Source of the DNA: an uncultured Schlesneria sp.
GTDB lineage: Bacteria; Planctomycetota; Planctomycetia; Planctomycetales; Planctomycetaceae
Length of the DNA: 43,844 bases
Reading direction: 5' to 3'
Assembly: GCA_903858935.1 (NCBI GenBank)
Contig: CAIOKO010000083.1
Span: 1 to 43,844 of the forward strand
Under the pieces are notes generated by a model that was given only the letters and a program-made list of their open reading frames with translations, did not search any database and was not told the origin of the DNA. Of the stretch, positions 18,001-25,684 are shown one piece after another. Every line of letters begins with the position of its first letter. Position 1 is the first letter of the stretch. The translations under genes and the position numbers were made by a program.

Positions 18001-19505
18001 TCGAACGTCGGTTGGGTGCATTGATGGTCCTTCGGCACCTTTACGATCCTGCGAGCGTCAGTACCCTTTTCAGTTGGCTGGAAAATCATTCGAGTGGAGC
18101 ATCTGCTGAAAACGTCAAATCGGGCGAAACCGACGCCAACCAGCGGACCAGACTTGCGATCCTGGCGACGCTCTGCCGGTTGAGCTCCCGAGAGGCCGAG
18201 TGGACTGGTGATTGGTGGGGGACTCGCCCCGACACCAGCGGCCCATTTTATAAGCCAGTCGCCTGGTCGGAGTCGGAACGGATTCTGAAAGGGCTTGGAG
18301 ATGCTCTATCCAAAGCCGATCCCGATACTGGAAAAAGGCTGTTAATTGAAATGAAGCGGCACAAGATCGAGTTACCGAACTCACAGGCACTCATCGTCGC
18401 CTTCGCAGCGGCAGATCCGGCATTTGTTCCCACAGCCATTGACCTTCTTAGTGCTATGAATTCACCACTATCAGAACAGTCAGGGCAATTACTCGAACGA
18501 GTTGTGACCGCAACCGCTTCAAATGATGAAATTCGATCAAAAGCGCTACGGACTCTTCTGCGTCGAATCGATCAGCCGACGATCTCCAAAGCAGGCATTC
18601 GCAGCTTTGTCAGCGTGAATGAGACCAGTCAGCAGGGGGAAACGGCCAGGGTTTGGGATGATTTTATCCGTGAATCAAAACTCGGTGCTCATCTTGGTGA
18701 ATTTGTAAAACTCCTCGGCGAAAGCGGAAGCCAATCTTCGGCAAGTGCACAGAACGCCAAGGAAGCGGCCTATGCGGTTTTACAGGGTTTGGCTGACAAT
18801 GCTCGCGTGGGAAAATCGGAACGAGACCAGGCGCTCAAAGTCGTTGAACTCGCCTGGACCAACCCCGAGTCAACGGTCAGCTTGCTTCGGGCAATCGGGC
18901 GATCCCGTGCCGAATCACAAGCATTGCAGGTCCGAGCGCTCCGGAATTCCAAGATTCCAGAAATTCGGTCTGCCGCTGAGTTTGCCGCTGCAAAGATGGA
19001 ACTCGATCAGGAACCCGCTTTCGATCCCAAAAAGCCATTGATTGCGAATCTGGCCTATGATGCGATTGTTGCTGAAACCGTGAAAGTAAAAGGGGACGCC
19101 AAGCTGGGTGCCCGATTGTTTACTCGACAAGGATGTTCCGCCTGTCACACCGTTTCTCCCACCGAGCCACTCAAAGGCCCTCTGCTTCAGGACATTACGA
19201 AGCGATATAAGAAAGAAGAACTGATCGAATCGATCGTGAAGCCCAGTACCAAGATTGCTCAGGGGTTTGAAAGTCAGTTTTTTGTGACACACGAAGGAAA
19301 GGTCTTTGATGGTTTCGTCGTGCGCGAATCCGGTGACGAAATCGAATTCCGCAACGTTGCCGGCCTCGCCACGACGTTGAAGAAGACCGACATCGACGAA
19401 CGGGGTAAGCGAGAGGCCTCAATCATGCCGAACGGACTGGTGGATAAACTGAATCCCGATCAGCTTGCTGCGATCCTGGCCTATTTGGAATCACTGAAGA
19501 AGTAG
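15054..19505 (+). CDS. ThuA / discoidin / PVC dehydrogenase / HEAT / cytochrome c fusion
   Basis: A 1,483-residue exported protein. A signal peptide (residues 1-23, cleaved near VSAQE) is followed by a ThuA-like domain (about 30-265; ITGGCCHDY, VNLHCAMHSYR, GHNTETVSDPRY). A discoidin/F5-8 type C carbohydrate-binding-like domain follows (about 272-405; ALDSNPDTRW). Next comes a PVC-type membrane-bound dehydrogenase beta-propeller (about 420-770; RCRDLDGDGKADEFKTF). A HEAT-like helical stretch spans about 790-1330. The C-terminal cytochrome c domain has GCSACHT with Cys1361, Cys1364 and His1365. Such proteins are typical of planctomycetes and are thought to oxidise sugars with electron transfer to haem. 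The substrate is unknown. Having all five modules in one chain is notable. Confidence 0.92.
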   Translation: MFRTLVCLSCVVISVSAGHLVSAQEPAKPKPLRALLITGGCCHDYGKQKDVLKKGIEARAMVEVTQIHTRDSSVKARFDIYDNPDWAKGYDIILHDECTADVVELPYVENILNAHKNGVPAVNLHCAMHSYRLPGRDDWFQFVGIQSSAHGPQAPIDVTFIDRDHPVTKPLGNWTTIREELYNNVKLFPTAKPLARGRQDVGNRVDDFVVVWTNEFGKGKVFSTTLGHNTETVSDPRYLDMVTRGLLWACDKLNPEYLQPFAVAKKEIVPVNMARGKKASASASQDGHPPEHALDSNPDTRWCSPDNNAGQWWQVDLGQPEELTGCRIVWEQDGVNYRYKIEGSADGQKWQMLSDQTKTDDREQDQRLKFAAKQIQHVRLTTTQLTPGCWGSFFEFEVHGTKTEERISESDQSLRPRNVKGLSGVKVPAGFEATLFAAPPDVGYPTCVATTPDGTVYVGVDENGSLDNKANRGRIVRCRDLDGDGKADEFKTFASMDSPRGIVVVSEPLTADQNQQSPRKTSLIVLHPPTLTAFHDDNGDGISDRSDVLVKGIGFDLNKRGADHTTNGIQVGIDGWIYVAVGDYGFVNAVGTDGQSVQLRGGGIARVRPDGTELEIVSRGQRNIYDVGISPTMDLFTRDNTNDGGGWNVRLSHVPQDAQMGYPSLFINFSDEIVQPLADYGGGSPCGTLYVDEPSLPGEIGHQLLTCDWGRSIVYRHPLVANGAGFVAEQEPFIEIPRPTDIDVDASGNLYITSWKDGGFTFSGPNVGYVIKVKPPASHLETLAGNSGSFTASLKHGTPPKSQSSDGELVQQLNSPSHTIRLNIQREILRRGDRPEMAKGLQKLAASNDASLAVRVAAIFTLKQLQGQNSHVTLLELSQEAKIREYALKAIADRKTQLSATSIAPLTTALKDPDPRVRLAAARAVGRFALVSNVDSNQLRQTAKELVPLASDRDPLVAHISIHSLVQLNAVEACLEALKEASVERRLGALMVLRHLYDPASVSTLFSWLENHSSGASAENVKSGETDANQRTRLAILATLCRLSSREAEWTGDWWGTRPDTSGPFYKPVAWSESERILKGLGDALSKADPDTGKRLLIEMKRHKIELPNSQALIVAFAAADPAFVPTAIDLLSAMNSPLSEQSGQLLERVVTATASNDEIRSKALRTLLRRIDQPTISKAGIRSFVSVNETSQQGETARVWDDFIRESKLGAHLGEFVKLLGESGSQSSASAQNAKEAAYAVLQGLADNARVGKSERDQALKVVELAWTNPESTVSLLRAIGRSRAESQALQVRALRNSKIPEIRSAAEFAAAKMELDQEPAFDPKKPLIANLAYDAIVAETVKVKGDAKLGARLFTRQGCSACHTVSPTEPLKGPLLQDITKRYKKEELIESIVKPSTKIAQGFESQFFVTHEGKVFDGFVVRESGDEIEFRNVAGLATTLKKTDIDERGKREASIMPNGLVDKLNPDQLAAILAYLESLKK

Positions 19506-19537
19506 TCGGTGGCTTTCACGGCAAATGGAAACAGACC

Positions 19538-19768
19538 ATGAAGAACACCAAGCTTTGCCCCAAATGTGGATCATGTGACATCATTGTTGTTTCGATGAGA
19601 AAGACAGTGAGTACCATTATTCCAATTGGCTTTACAATGGCTGGTTGCGTCGGATTGTCCCGATACGTATGCGGCGAGTGCGGGTATACGGAAGAATGGA
19701 TCGTCAATAGGGATGACATCGAAAGAATTCGATCCAAGTTTTCAAACAAGCAGAACCAGAAGAATTAG
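19538..19768 (+). CDS. Small zinc-ribbon protein
   Basis: A 76-residue protein with two CxxC knuckles: KLCPKCGSCD near the N-terminus and YVCGECGYTEEW about 35 residues later. The four cysteines probably bind one zinc ion. Between the knuckles is a moderately hydrophobic stretch (IIPIGFTMAGCVGL). The tail is basic and polar. The gene starts 32 bp after the giant cytochrome gene and may be co-transcribed with it. It belongs to a class of short zinc-ribbon proteins without known function. Nucleic-acid or protein binding is possible but not shown. Confidence 0.7.
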   Translation: MKNTKLCPKCGSCDIIVVSMRKTVSTIIPIGFTMAGCVGLSRYVCGECGYTEEWIVNRDDIERIRSKFSNKQNQKN

Positions 19769-19923
19769 AATTACAGGCGCGAAAGCTCCCTTGATTCGAT
19801 GACCGTTCACTTGGATTTAGCATGTTTGTCGACTGAGAGGATTGTCTAAGAATTTCGTCGTCGCGTCATCGCTTTCACATCCGTCGGCCAGGAATCCGCT
19901 GCAAACGTTAAATCTTCCGAAAT

Positions 19924-19956
19924 AAAAAAAGGGGGTGGCCCTTTCGGGCCACCCCC
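19924..19956 (-). terminator. Rho-independent terminator of the ammonium transporter gene
   Basis: GGGGGTGGCCC (19931-19941) pairs perfectly with GGGCCACCCCC (19946-19956), giving an 11-bp stem and a 4-base loop. The seven A residues at 19924-19930 become a T tract on the minus strand. It begins 24 bp past the transporter stop codon, so it ends that transcript. Confidence 0.9.
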
Positions 19957-19979
19957 TTGCATATGACAGCAATCACAAA

Positions 19980-21740
19980 TCAGTCACGATTGGTCGTGAA
20001 TTCAGGGTACCCGAGAACACCCATTTCTGGTGCATCAAGACCACCGACTTCATCGGCTTCGCTGACTCGCAGTGGAGTGATCAGGTTACTGAACTTGAAC
20101 CAGATCATACCGGATACGAATCCGAAGACGAGCACGACAGCAGCACTCAGCAATTGAGCATACAATTGAGAAGTGTCGCCGTAGAGTAGCCCGCGAACAC
20201 CGTCGGCAGCAGCTTCTGGCGTTCCGCCAAATGCAGCCCGATTGATACCGTTCCAGCCACCACCATATGTGCCGTTTGCGAAGAGGCCGAGCGAGATAAC
20301 TCCCCAGGTTCCGTTCACACCGTGAACCGAAATCGCACCGACTGGATCATCGATCCCCAAGCCTTCCCAGAAGAAGACACTCAAGACGACCAGGATGCCA
20401 GCGATCCCACCGATGACCGCAGCAGCCTTGCTGTCAATAAACGCACAGGGCGCGGTAACGGCGACGAGACCAGCCAGCATGCCGTTACAAAGCATCGTTG
20501 TATCTGGCTTCAGTCCCTTGGCCCAAAGCGTGAACATCGCAGTAATCGTAGAGACCACGCCAGCGATCATCGTATTGACCACAACCGCACTGATTCTCAG
20601 GTCGGTTCCGGAAAGTGTTGATCCAGGATTAAACCCGAACCAGCCGAAGGCGAGGATGAATGTTCCCGCAACAACCATCGGAACGTGGTGAGCAGGCATC
20701 GGAACGGGCTTTCCGTTAATGAATTTGCCTTTCCGTGGTCCGATACAGATGGCCCCGGCCAAGGCCAGCGCACCCCCCATCGCGTGCACAACACCCGATC
20801 CTGCGAAATCGACTGCTCCGTGACCTAAGCCCATCGTTGCACCGCAGTTTGCCAGCCATCCACCACCCCAAACCCAGTTGGCATAAAGGCAATATGGCAA
20901 AGCAACCCAGACACCGTACAAGCAGAAATTCTTCCAGCTCCAGCGTTCGGCCATTGATCCTGTGGGGATCGTGGCCGTGGTATCCATGAACACCATCATA
21001 AAGAAGAACATCGCCAGGACACTGACGTCATCAAGACCTTCGAGGAAAAAGCCTTTTGTTCCCATTAATCCGTAAGCAAAGGCTCCAGTCAATTCTCCGG
21101 CATCGTTTTTGGCTGGACCGAGCCCAATCCCCTGATTCAGCAAGGAAAGTCCAGGGCCGAGAGAGGCATACCAACCTGGAGCGACAGGTCCGTTAAACCA
21201 GTTCCCCCAGCCGATCGCGAATCCATAAGCCCAGAACGCGATACAGCCCAGCGGATAAACCATCAGGTTCATAGCAGCGGTGTGCGAGGCGTTCTTCGCC
21301 CGGCACAAACCGACTTCCACCAGCATGAAACCGGTTTGCATGAACATCACGAGGAAACCAGCGACCATCACCCAGACCATGTTGATCGAATACATGTTAT
21401 GCACGATTCGGTCATACAATTTGTCGACCGTCATCGCCGCGGGGTTTCCATCACCAATCGGTCCGTCCGACGGCGTCACCCAGGTACCAGCTTTACCGCC
21501 GGTTGGATCTGGCCAGGAAGGGGCCTTGGGATCGTTTGTTCCCGTAAAGTACGCGGGAAGTGGTGCCGCCACCGGCGGTGCACCTTCGGCAACTGGTGCT
21601 GGTTCGGCTGGAGCAACGGCTGCAGCGTCCGGTTTCGGGTCCGCCTCTTGAGCGTATAACGACGCATAATATCCCGAGACTGACGCAGTCATTGCGATCG
21701 CCAGGACACTGACCCACTTCTTAACACGTTTCAACTTCAT
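19980..21740 (-). CDS. amt: Ammonium transporter Amt
   Basis: A 586-residue inner-membrane ammonium channel with about eleven transmembrane helices after a signal-like N-terminus (KWVSVLAIAMTASVSGYYAS). A linker of about 30 residues rich in Pro and Ala precedes the core. Family motifs are present: MQTGFMLVEVGLCRAKN, MVFMDTTATIPTGSMAERW, DFAGSGVVHAMGG and ISVHGVNGTWGVISLG; the last two hold the twin pore histidines. ATG21740 is chosen because AAGAGGAA lies just upstream and the open frame before it is not membrane-like. Amt genes are usually nitrogen-regulated; no glnK-type gene is adjacent, so local control is unclear. Confidence 0.95.
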   Translation of the reverse strand: MKLKRVKKWVSVLAIAMTASVSGYYASLYAQEADPKPDAAAVAPAEPAPVAEGAPPVAAPLPAYFTGTNDPKAPSWPDPTGGKAGTWVTPSDGPIGDGNPAAMTVDKLYDRIVHNMYSINMVWVMVAGFLVMFMQTGFMLVEVGLCRAKNASHTAAMNLMVYPLGCIAFWAYGFAIGWGNWFNGPVAPGWYASLGPGLSLLNQGIGLGPAKNDAGELTGAFAYGLMGTKGFFLEGLDDVSVLAMFFFMMVFMDTTATIPTGSMAERWSWKNFCLYGVWVALPYCLYANWVWGGGWLANCGATMGLGHGAVDFAGSGVVHAMGGALALAGAICIGPRKGKFINGKPVPMPAHHVPMVVAGTFILAFGWFGFNPGSTLSGTDLRISAVVVNTMIAGVVSTITAMFTLWAKGLKPDTTMLCNGMLAGLVAVTAPCAFIDSKAAAVIGGIAGILVVLSVFFWEGLGIDDPVGAISVHGVNGTWGVISLGLFANGTYGGGWNGINRAAFGGTPEAAADGVRGLLYGDTSQLYAQLLSAAVVLVFGFVSGMIWFKFSNLITPLRVSEADEVGGLDAPEMGVLGYPEFTTNRD

Positions 21741-22377
21741 ATTGTTCCTCTTAAAGGCGGGGTACGGAAATCCGGTCCAAGGTGCAAAGGTGTGGAAATG
21801 TTTTACGGCTCGCGCCACAAAGCGCAACGTACTCAGCAACGCGAACTCGACGATCCCACTGGCCACGGCCGAAGAATCACAACCCTGCGATGACACATCA
21901 ACGGGGCGAGCAACCAGCCACCGTGCTGCCGAGAATCTCGAAGCTTGAGAGGTTGGCAATTAGCGTGCCAGCATTTCCACCATTTACGGCAACTCATCCG
22001 CCGAAACGATTCTTTACTTCTTTTCCCGCAGAATTGCCGGGGATTTCAGCTCATTACCGCTGTCGATTTGCATGGGTGTGCCAGAATTGTCAGCAGTCAT
22101 GCATTAATAGTGTGCCCGGCGACGAAACATGGAGCTCCACACAGGTTTCCGCAACGAGGCTCGTGAGAAAAAACTGAACGCGACCTGGGAAGCAGGCAGA
22201 AACGACGGGCGTTGGCTTTTACTTTCAAGTCCGGTTTTTTAGTGACTTTCAGGACTGGTGAACCGGAGGGACTCCAATCGAAAATAGAACGTCTCCGGGA
22301 AAGTGACTTTGAGGAAGTCCGTCGAACCGAGAAGGGCCAGTGGGATGAAAGGATTGCCCGGAAGAAGAGGAGGAAAC
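21741..22377. other. Long 5' region of the ammonium transporter gene
   Basis: About 640 bp with no supported gene. It probably contains the amt promoter. On the minus strand, TGGCACACCCATGCAAAT at about 22064-22087 resembles a sigma-54 site but its spacing is one base short, so I do not call it. No other clear regulatory element was recognised. Confidence 0.5.
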
Positions 22378-22451
22378 TACGCCTGGGAGGATTCGAACCT
22401 CCGACCGACGGATTAGAAATCCGTTGCTCTATCCAGCTGAGCTACAGGCGC
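22378..22451 (-). tRNA. tRNA-Arg (anticodon TCT)
   Basis: On the minus strand the 74-nt sequence folds as a cloverleaf. The acceptor is GCGCCTG with CAGGCGT, the D arm is GCTC/GAGC, the anticodon arm is ACGGA-TTTCTAA-TCCGT, and the T arm is GGAGG-TTCGAAT-CCTCC. The discriminator base is A. Loop TTTCTAA gives anticodon TCT, which reads AGA and AGG arginine codons. No CCA is encoded after the discriminator, so CCA must be added after transcription. The first acceptor pair is G-U. Confidence 0.97.
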
Positions 22452-22462
22452 TTATGGGCCAT

Positions 22463-22494
22463 AAGTATCTCGATGAACGGGATGACCTGCAAGC
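22463..22494. repeat. Dispersed 32-bp repeat, copy 1
   Basis: AAGTATCTCGATGAAC, then seven variable bases, then CCTGCAAGC. The same layout recurs at 25512-25543 with 28 of 32 bases identical by eye. It lies 12 bp upstream of the tRNA-Arg 5' end. Function is unknown. Confidence 0.6.
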
Positions 22495-22631
22495 TGTCGG
22501 GGTTCCGAAATCCAATGTGGATTCACGAAAAGGATATCGCCCCTTCACAAATTGTGATCGCGATCACCTGAATTCGAGGTAAAAGCACCACTTTGGATTT
22601 TGTTTTCACATGGTCCAATCCGCCTGTTTTG

Positions 22632-22640
22632 TGCTATACT
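22632..22640 (+). promoter_or_regulatory. Extended -10 promoter element
   Basis: TGCTATACT contains the extended -10 TG and a near-consensus TATACT. No good -35 lies at 17 bp, which extended -10 promoters can tolerate. It would drive the short leader ORF and the sulfotransferase 230-290 bp downstream. Not tested. Confidence 0.4.
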
Positions 22641-22867
22641 ACAACGACCTTCCGTCACCAGACTGGCGACGAACGGTTAAAGGAGTTGGAAAGAATAAAT
22701 GAATTAATCGAGTTGTACCGGCCAGGCTGACGATAATTTCACAAGCGGAATTTGAATTCAAAACAAATTCCTCCCTCGATCACCGACGCTCAGGCAGTCT
22801 TCAAAAGTTTCTCGCTCGAAATCGATGAAGCCCAATTGAATCATTCAAGAATCTCGTTTGAGGAATT

Positions 22868-22933
22868 ATGCGTTTCGGCACTAAGAAACGGCACTTAATG
22901 CCACAAACGGACGAGCATACGGGATTTGCATGA
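22868..22933 (+). CDS. Possible 21-codon leader ORF
   Basis: ATG22868 is preceded by a GAGGA box at about four bases. The frame encodes 21 residues, beginning MRFGTKKRHLMPQ, and its TGA overlaps the sulfotransferase ATG as ATGA. The peptide is basic at its start and matches nothing I know. The overlap suggests translational coupling rather than a functional peptide. It may be fortuitous. Confidence 0.35.
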   Translation: MRFGTKKRHLMPQTDEHTGFA

Positions 22934-23754
22934 AGCTCACTGATTTTCGTCTACGAGCGATGATTTCCTCGCTGCTGTACAAGCCGTCGCCGGTGGTCTA
23001 TTCCGACAGTTTTATCTATTCGTTGCTGCCACGGAAGCGTTCGCATCTGTGGGTCATCGCGGCGCCGAAAACAGGTTCCACGTGGCTTTCGAAAATTCTC
23101 GAAAACTATCTGGGTTGGGAAGTGAGGTCGCTGACAAGCGCCTACGATCGACGCGAACAGGAGCCAAGTTTGCGGGCACTTGCTGAGTCAGCGTCGATCG
23201 ACAAAGTTCTCTGGCGGCATCAACATACACGGGCTTCGAAATCCACAATCGATCTCATTCGCCAAGCCGCGATATTACCCATCATTCAGACGCGCGACAT
23301 TCACGATACGGTCATTAGTTTTTCCGATCATTTTCACCACGAATCGACAATTTGTCCGATGGCCTATATGGATGACCAGCAATGGCGCCGTTTGGATGAT
23401 GCATCCCGGACACAGTTTATGATCGATATGGTGGCACCCTGGTATTTCAACTTTTACGCGGGTTGGTTCGCCAGCGATCTCGTACGCAACAAGATTGCAT
23501 ACGTGTGTCGCTACGAGAACTTGAAGAGCGATCCTCGCGCCGAGTTGATCAAGATCTGCGAGCACTTTGGCCTTCCCCTCAACGACCGTCGTGCCCAGTC
23601 GGCCGTCGAACGTGCCGCGTCGCAACCGACCCGTCTGAACCACGGTGTGATCGGACGTGGAGCAACGCTTTCTGACGAACAGAAGGCCACTCTTGCCCGA
23701 ATGCGAAGCTATTATTCGGATATTGACTTTTCGGCGGTGGGGTTCCCAAGCTGA
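22930..23754 (+). CDS. Sulfotransferase
   Basis: A 274-residue PAPS-dependent sulfotransferase of the cytosolic type-1-like family. The 5'-phosphosulfate loop is APKTGSTWLSKIL (about residues 45-57) and the 3'-phosphate motif is TRDIHDTVISFSDH (residues 121-134). A later YENLKSDPRAELIKICEHFG block matches the usual R/YEDL-x-x-DP pattern. It contains no membrane helix. It differs from the sulfotransferase at 7228 in its P-loop context, so it likely has another acceptor. The GT4 gene follows, as expected for a glycan-modifying pair. The 21-codon ORF upstream overlaps its start. Confidence 0.88.
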   Translation: MKLTDFRLRAMISSLLYKPSPVVYSDSFIYSLLPRKRSHLWVIAAPKTGSTWLSKILENYLGWEVRSLTSAYDRREQEPSLRALAESASIDKVLWRHQHTRASKSTIDLIRQAAILPIIQTRDIHDTVISFSDHFHHESTICPMAYMDDQQWRRLDDASRTQFMIDMVAPWYFNFYAGWFASDLVRNKIAYVCRYENLKSDPRAELIKICEHFGLPLNDRRAQSAVERAASQPTRLNHGVIGRGATLSDEQKATLARMRSYYSDIDFSAVGFPS

Positions 23755-23903
23755 CGGCAGAAGTGACCGTCGCCTGTATGAGACGAGGGTCAGGAGATTC
23801 TCGGGCAAGTTCGATGGCGGATGATCGTTTCCAATCATCAATCTGTGAACGGACCCAGGCGATGCTTCCGAGCATGATGACATCGTCGGTGGTACGAGCC
23901 CCC

Positions 23904-25043
23904 ATGCGGATCGGGTTTCTTGCTGATTCGTTTTTTCCGATTGTCGGCGGGGCGGAAACCGTCCTGCATAATCTGGCAACTCGGCTGACAAAAAGCGGTG
24001 GTGACGTGCTGGTGCTTGCACCTCATATTCGAGGGAGCGACAACCGGATGGATGTCCCGTATTCCCTCAAGCGATTCAGCCGTCCGTCCTCAAAACGCTT
24101 TGGAGTCAGTCAGTTACTGTTGCCATTGGCCTGGCATCAATGGCAACATCGGTTTGATATTCTGCACTGTAACAGTGCCTATCCCTCCGCATATCTTGGC
24201 ACCACGTTGAAGGGTTGGACGAATCTGCCGGTTGTTGTGCGACCGCATGGTGATGATATTCTTCCGAATCAACGAATCTGTCGAGATCCCAAGCTGGCCG
24301 CTCGTGCAAAACAGGCCCTGTGTCGTGCTGATGCGATTGTCGCGCAAGGCCAATTCCTGCGACAGGCGCTGTTGAATTTCGGAGTTCCAGAATCGCTCAT
24401 CCACGTGATCCATAATGGAGTCGATCTGGATCTCTTTGCGAAGGGGGAACCCTTTCCGCATCATCGCCCGTACCTCCTTGCAATGGAAAGCCTGTTCCGT
24501 CGCAAGGGATTCGATATTTTGCTGGAAGCCTTTGCGAGACTTCGTGGCGATAAGGTGGATCTGCTGATTGCCGGCACTGGCCCCGAACTCATTCGATTGA
24601 CGACGCTGGCAAATCGTCTGGGGCTGACAAATCGTGTCCGATTTTTGCGCCAAGTCAGTGGCCAGGAAAAGGTCAATCTTCTGAGAAGCGCCTTGTTACT
24701 GGTCGTCCCCTCGCGATGTGAGCCGTTCGCAAACGTGATTCTCGAGGGGCTCGCTTCAGGGCTTCCGATTGTTGCTTCGGACGTGGACGGTAATCCGGAA
24801 CTCGTTTTCCCTGATCAGAATGGAGTCCTTTTTCCTGACGAGAATATCGAAGCATTGACCATGAATCTTCAGCGATTGATCGACGTACCGACCGAACTCG
24901 ACCACCTGCGAAAGGGTGTTCCACCGTCAGTACGGCAGTTCGACTGGTCCAATATCGAGGAGCAGTACTCGTCACTTTACCGGAGAGTTGTCGGTGGAAA
25001 ATCTGCGGTCCCGAGTGATTGTCGTTACGGTTTGACCGGTTGA
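23904..25043 (+). CDS. GT4-family glycosyltransferase
   Basis: A 379-residue GT-B retaining glycosyltransferase. The N-terminal domain starts RIGFLADSFFPIVGGAETVL with the glycine-rich acceptor loop, followed by VVVRPHGDDILPN. The C-terminal domain holds the donor site: LLIAGTGPELIRLTTLANRL, then SRCEPFANVILEGLASGLP with the E-x7-E pair, then IVASDVDGNPE. ATG23904 matches the normal family start. Earlier in-frame starts at 23874 and 23817 would add an unrelated polar leader and cannot be ruled out. It follows the sulfotransferase by 149 bp and probably acts on the same surface glycan. Confidence 0.88.
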   Translation: MRIGFLADSFFPIVGGAETVLHNLATRLTKSGGDVLVLAPHIRGSDNRMDVPYSLKRFSRPSSKRFGVSQLLLPLAWHQWQHRFDILHCNSAYPSAYLGTTLKGWTNLPVVVRPHGDDILPNQRICRDPKLAARAKQALCRADAIVAQGQFLRQALLNFGVPESLIHVIHNGVDLDLFAKGEPFPHHRPYLLAMESLFRRKGFDILLEAFARLRGDKVDLLIAGTGPELIRLTTLANRLGLTNRVRFLRQVSGQEKVNLLRSALLLVVPSRCEPFANVILEGLASGLPIVASDVDGNPELVFPDQNGVLFPDENIEALTMNLQRLIDVPTELDHLRKGVPPSVRQFDWSNIEEQYSSLYRRVVGGKSAVPSDCRYGLTG

Positions 25044-25111
25044 TTTCATCTGGTGTCGATTCTTGTGTTGAAAAATTTCGACTTCTATGAAACTGCACAT
25101 TGGCTTAAAGA

Positions 25112-25327
25112 TCACGCATGCGGAAGATTCGGGTCAATGTTGGGCCGGTTTCTGATCTGCTGCTGTCGTCGTGATTGTTCGCGAATCTCTTCAAAAATCC
25201 TGCGAATTGAATCGGGTTCTTTCCGTAAATGCGGCCTCGACTTAGCCCGGTCTGCCAGAACAGCAAACTTCAAGAACGTCACGCCGAAAAGGATTACACA
25301 GAACATGCCTGTTTCTAATCTCATCAT
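25112..25327 (-). CDS. Small single-pass membrane protein
   Basis: A 71-residue protein with one hydrophobic segment near the N-terminus (TGMFCVILFGVTFLKFAVLA) and a highly charged cytoplasmic-type tail rich in Arg and Glu (RRIFEEIREQSRRQQQIR), which may form a coiled coil. An AGGAC box lies 6 bases before the double ATG. The frame is open further upstream to 25408, but without a start signal. It is transcribed opposite to its neighbours. No family recognised. Confidence 0.5.
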   Translation of the reverse strand: MMRLETGMFCVILFGVTFLKFAVLADRAKSRPHLRKEPDSIRRIFEEIREQSRRQQQIRNRPNIDPNLPHA

Positions 25328-25684
25328 CGCGTGTCCTGTTCGGTTGTGGGTCGAAAAAGTACTCTGAAACGTACGTCGACTTTTTCGCAGAATTCCAATT
25401 GGATTCAACGAGTTTTCCGGATACCGGCTGCTTTTGGCAAAGTCTCAGCCGTTGACCAAACTTCCGCCAGGACTCCCTTATCCCGCAGAGCTACGCACGG
25501 ACGTCAGTCGAAAGTATCTCGATGAACCGAGTGGCCTGCAAGCGGGGCGGAAATCGCGGGATCTCGCCTTGTAGTAAACGGACACTCAGACCGCTAGAAT
25601 CTTGTCCCCACCCTCAGCCCTTTACGCAGCAGTGACAAGCACGATCCGGTGGAATTTCTGGTTTTATAAGGCAAAACATTTCGC
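25328..25684. other. Spacer with dispersed repeat copy
   Basis: About 350 bp between divergent genes. The only structure I see is the 32-bp repeat at 25512-25543. No clear promoter pair was identified for the oxidoreductase downstream. Confidence 0.4.
25512..25543. repeat. Dispersed 32-bp repeat, copy 2
   Basis: Same layout as at 22463-22494: AAGTATCTCGATGAAC, seven variable bases, CCTGCAAGC. Both copies are in the same orientation and lie in spacers. Confidence 0.6.

Noticed and set aside
22064-22087. Sigma-54-like site TGGCACACCCATGCAAAT upstream of amt on the minus strand
   Set aside because: The GG and GC dinucleotides are nine bases apart instead of the required ten, so it is probably chance.
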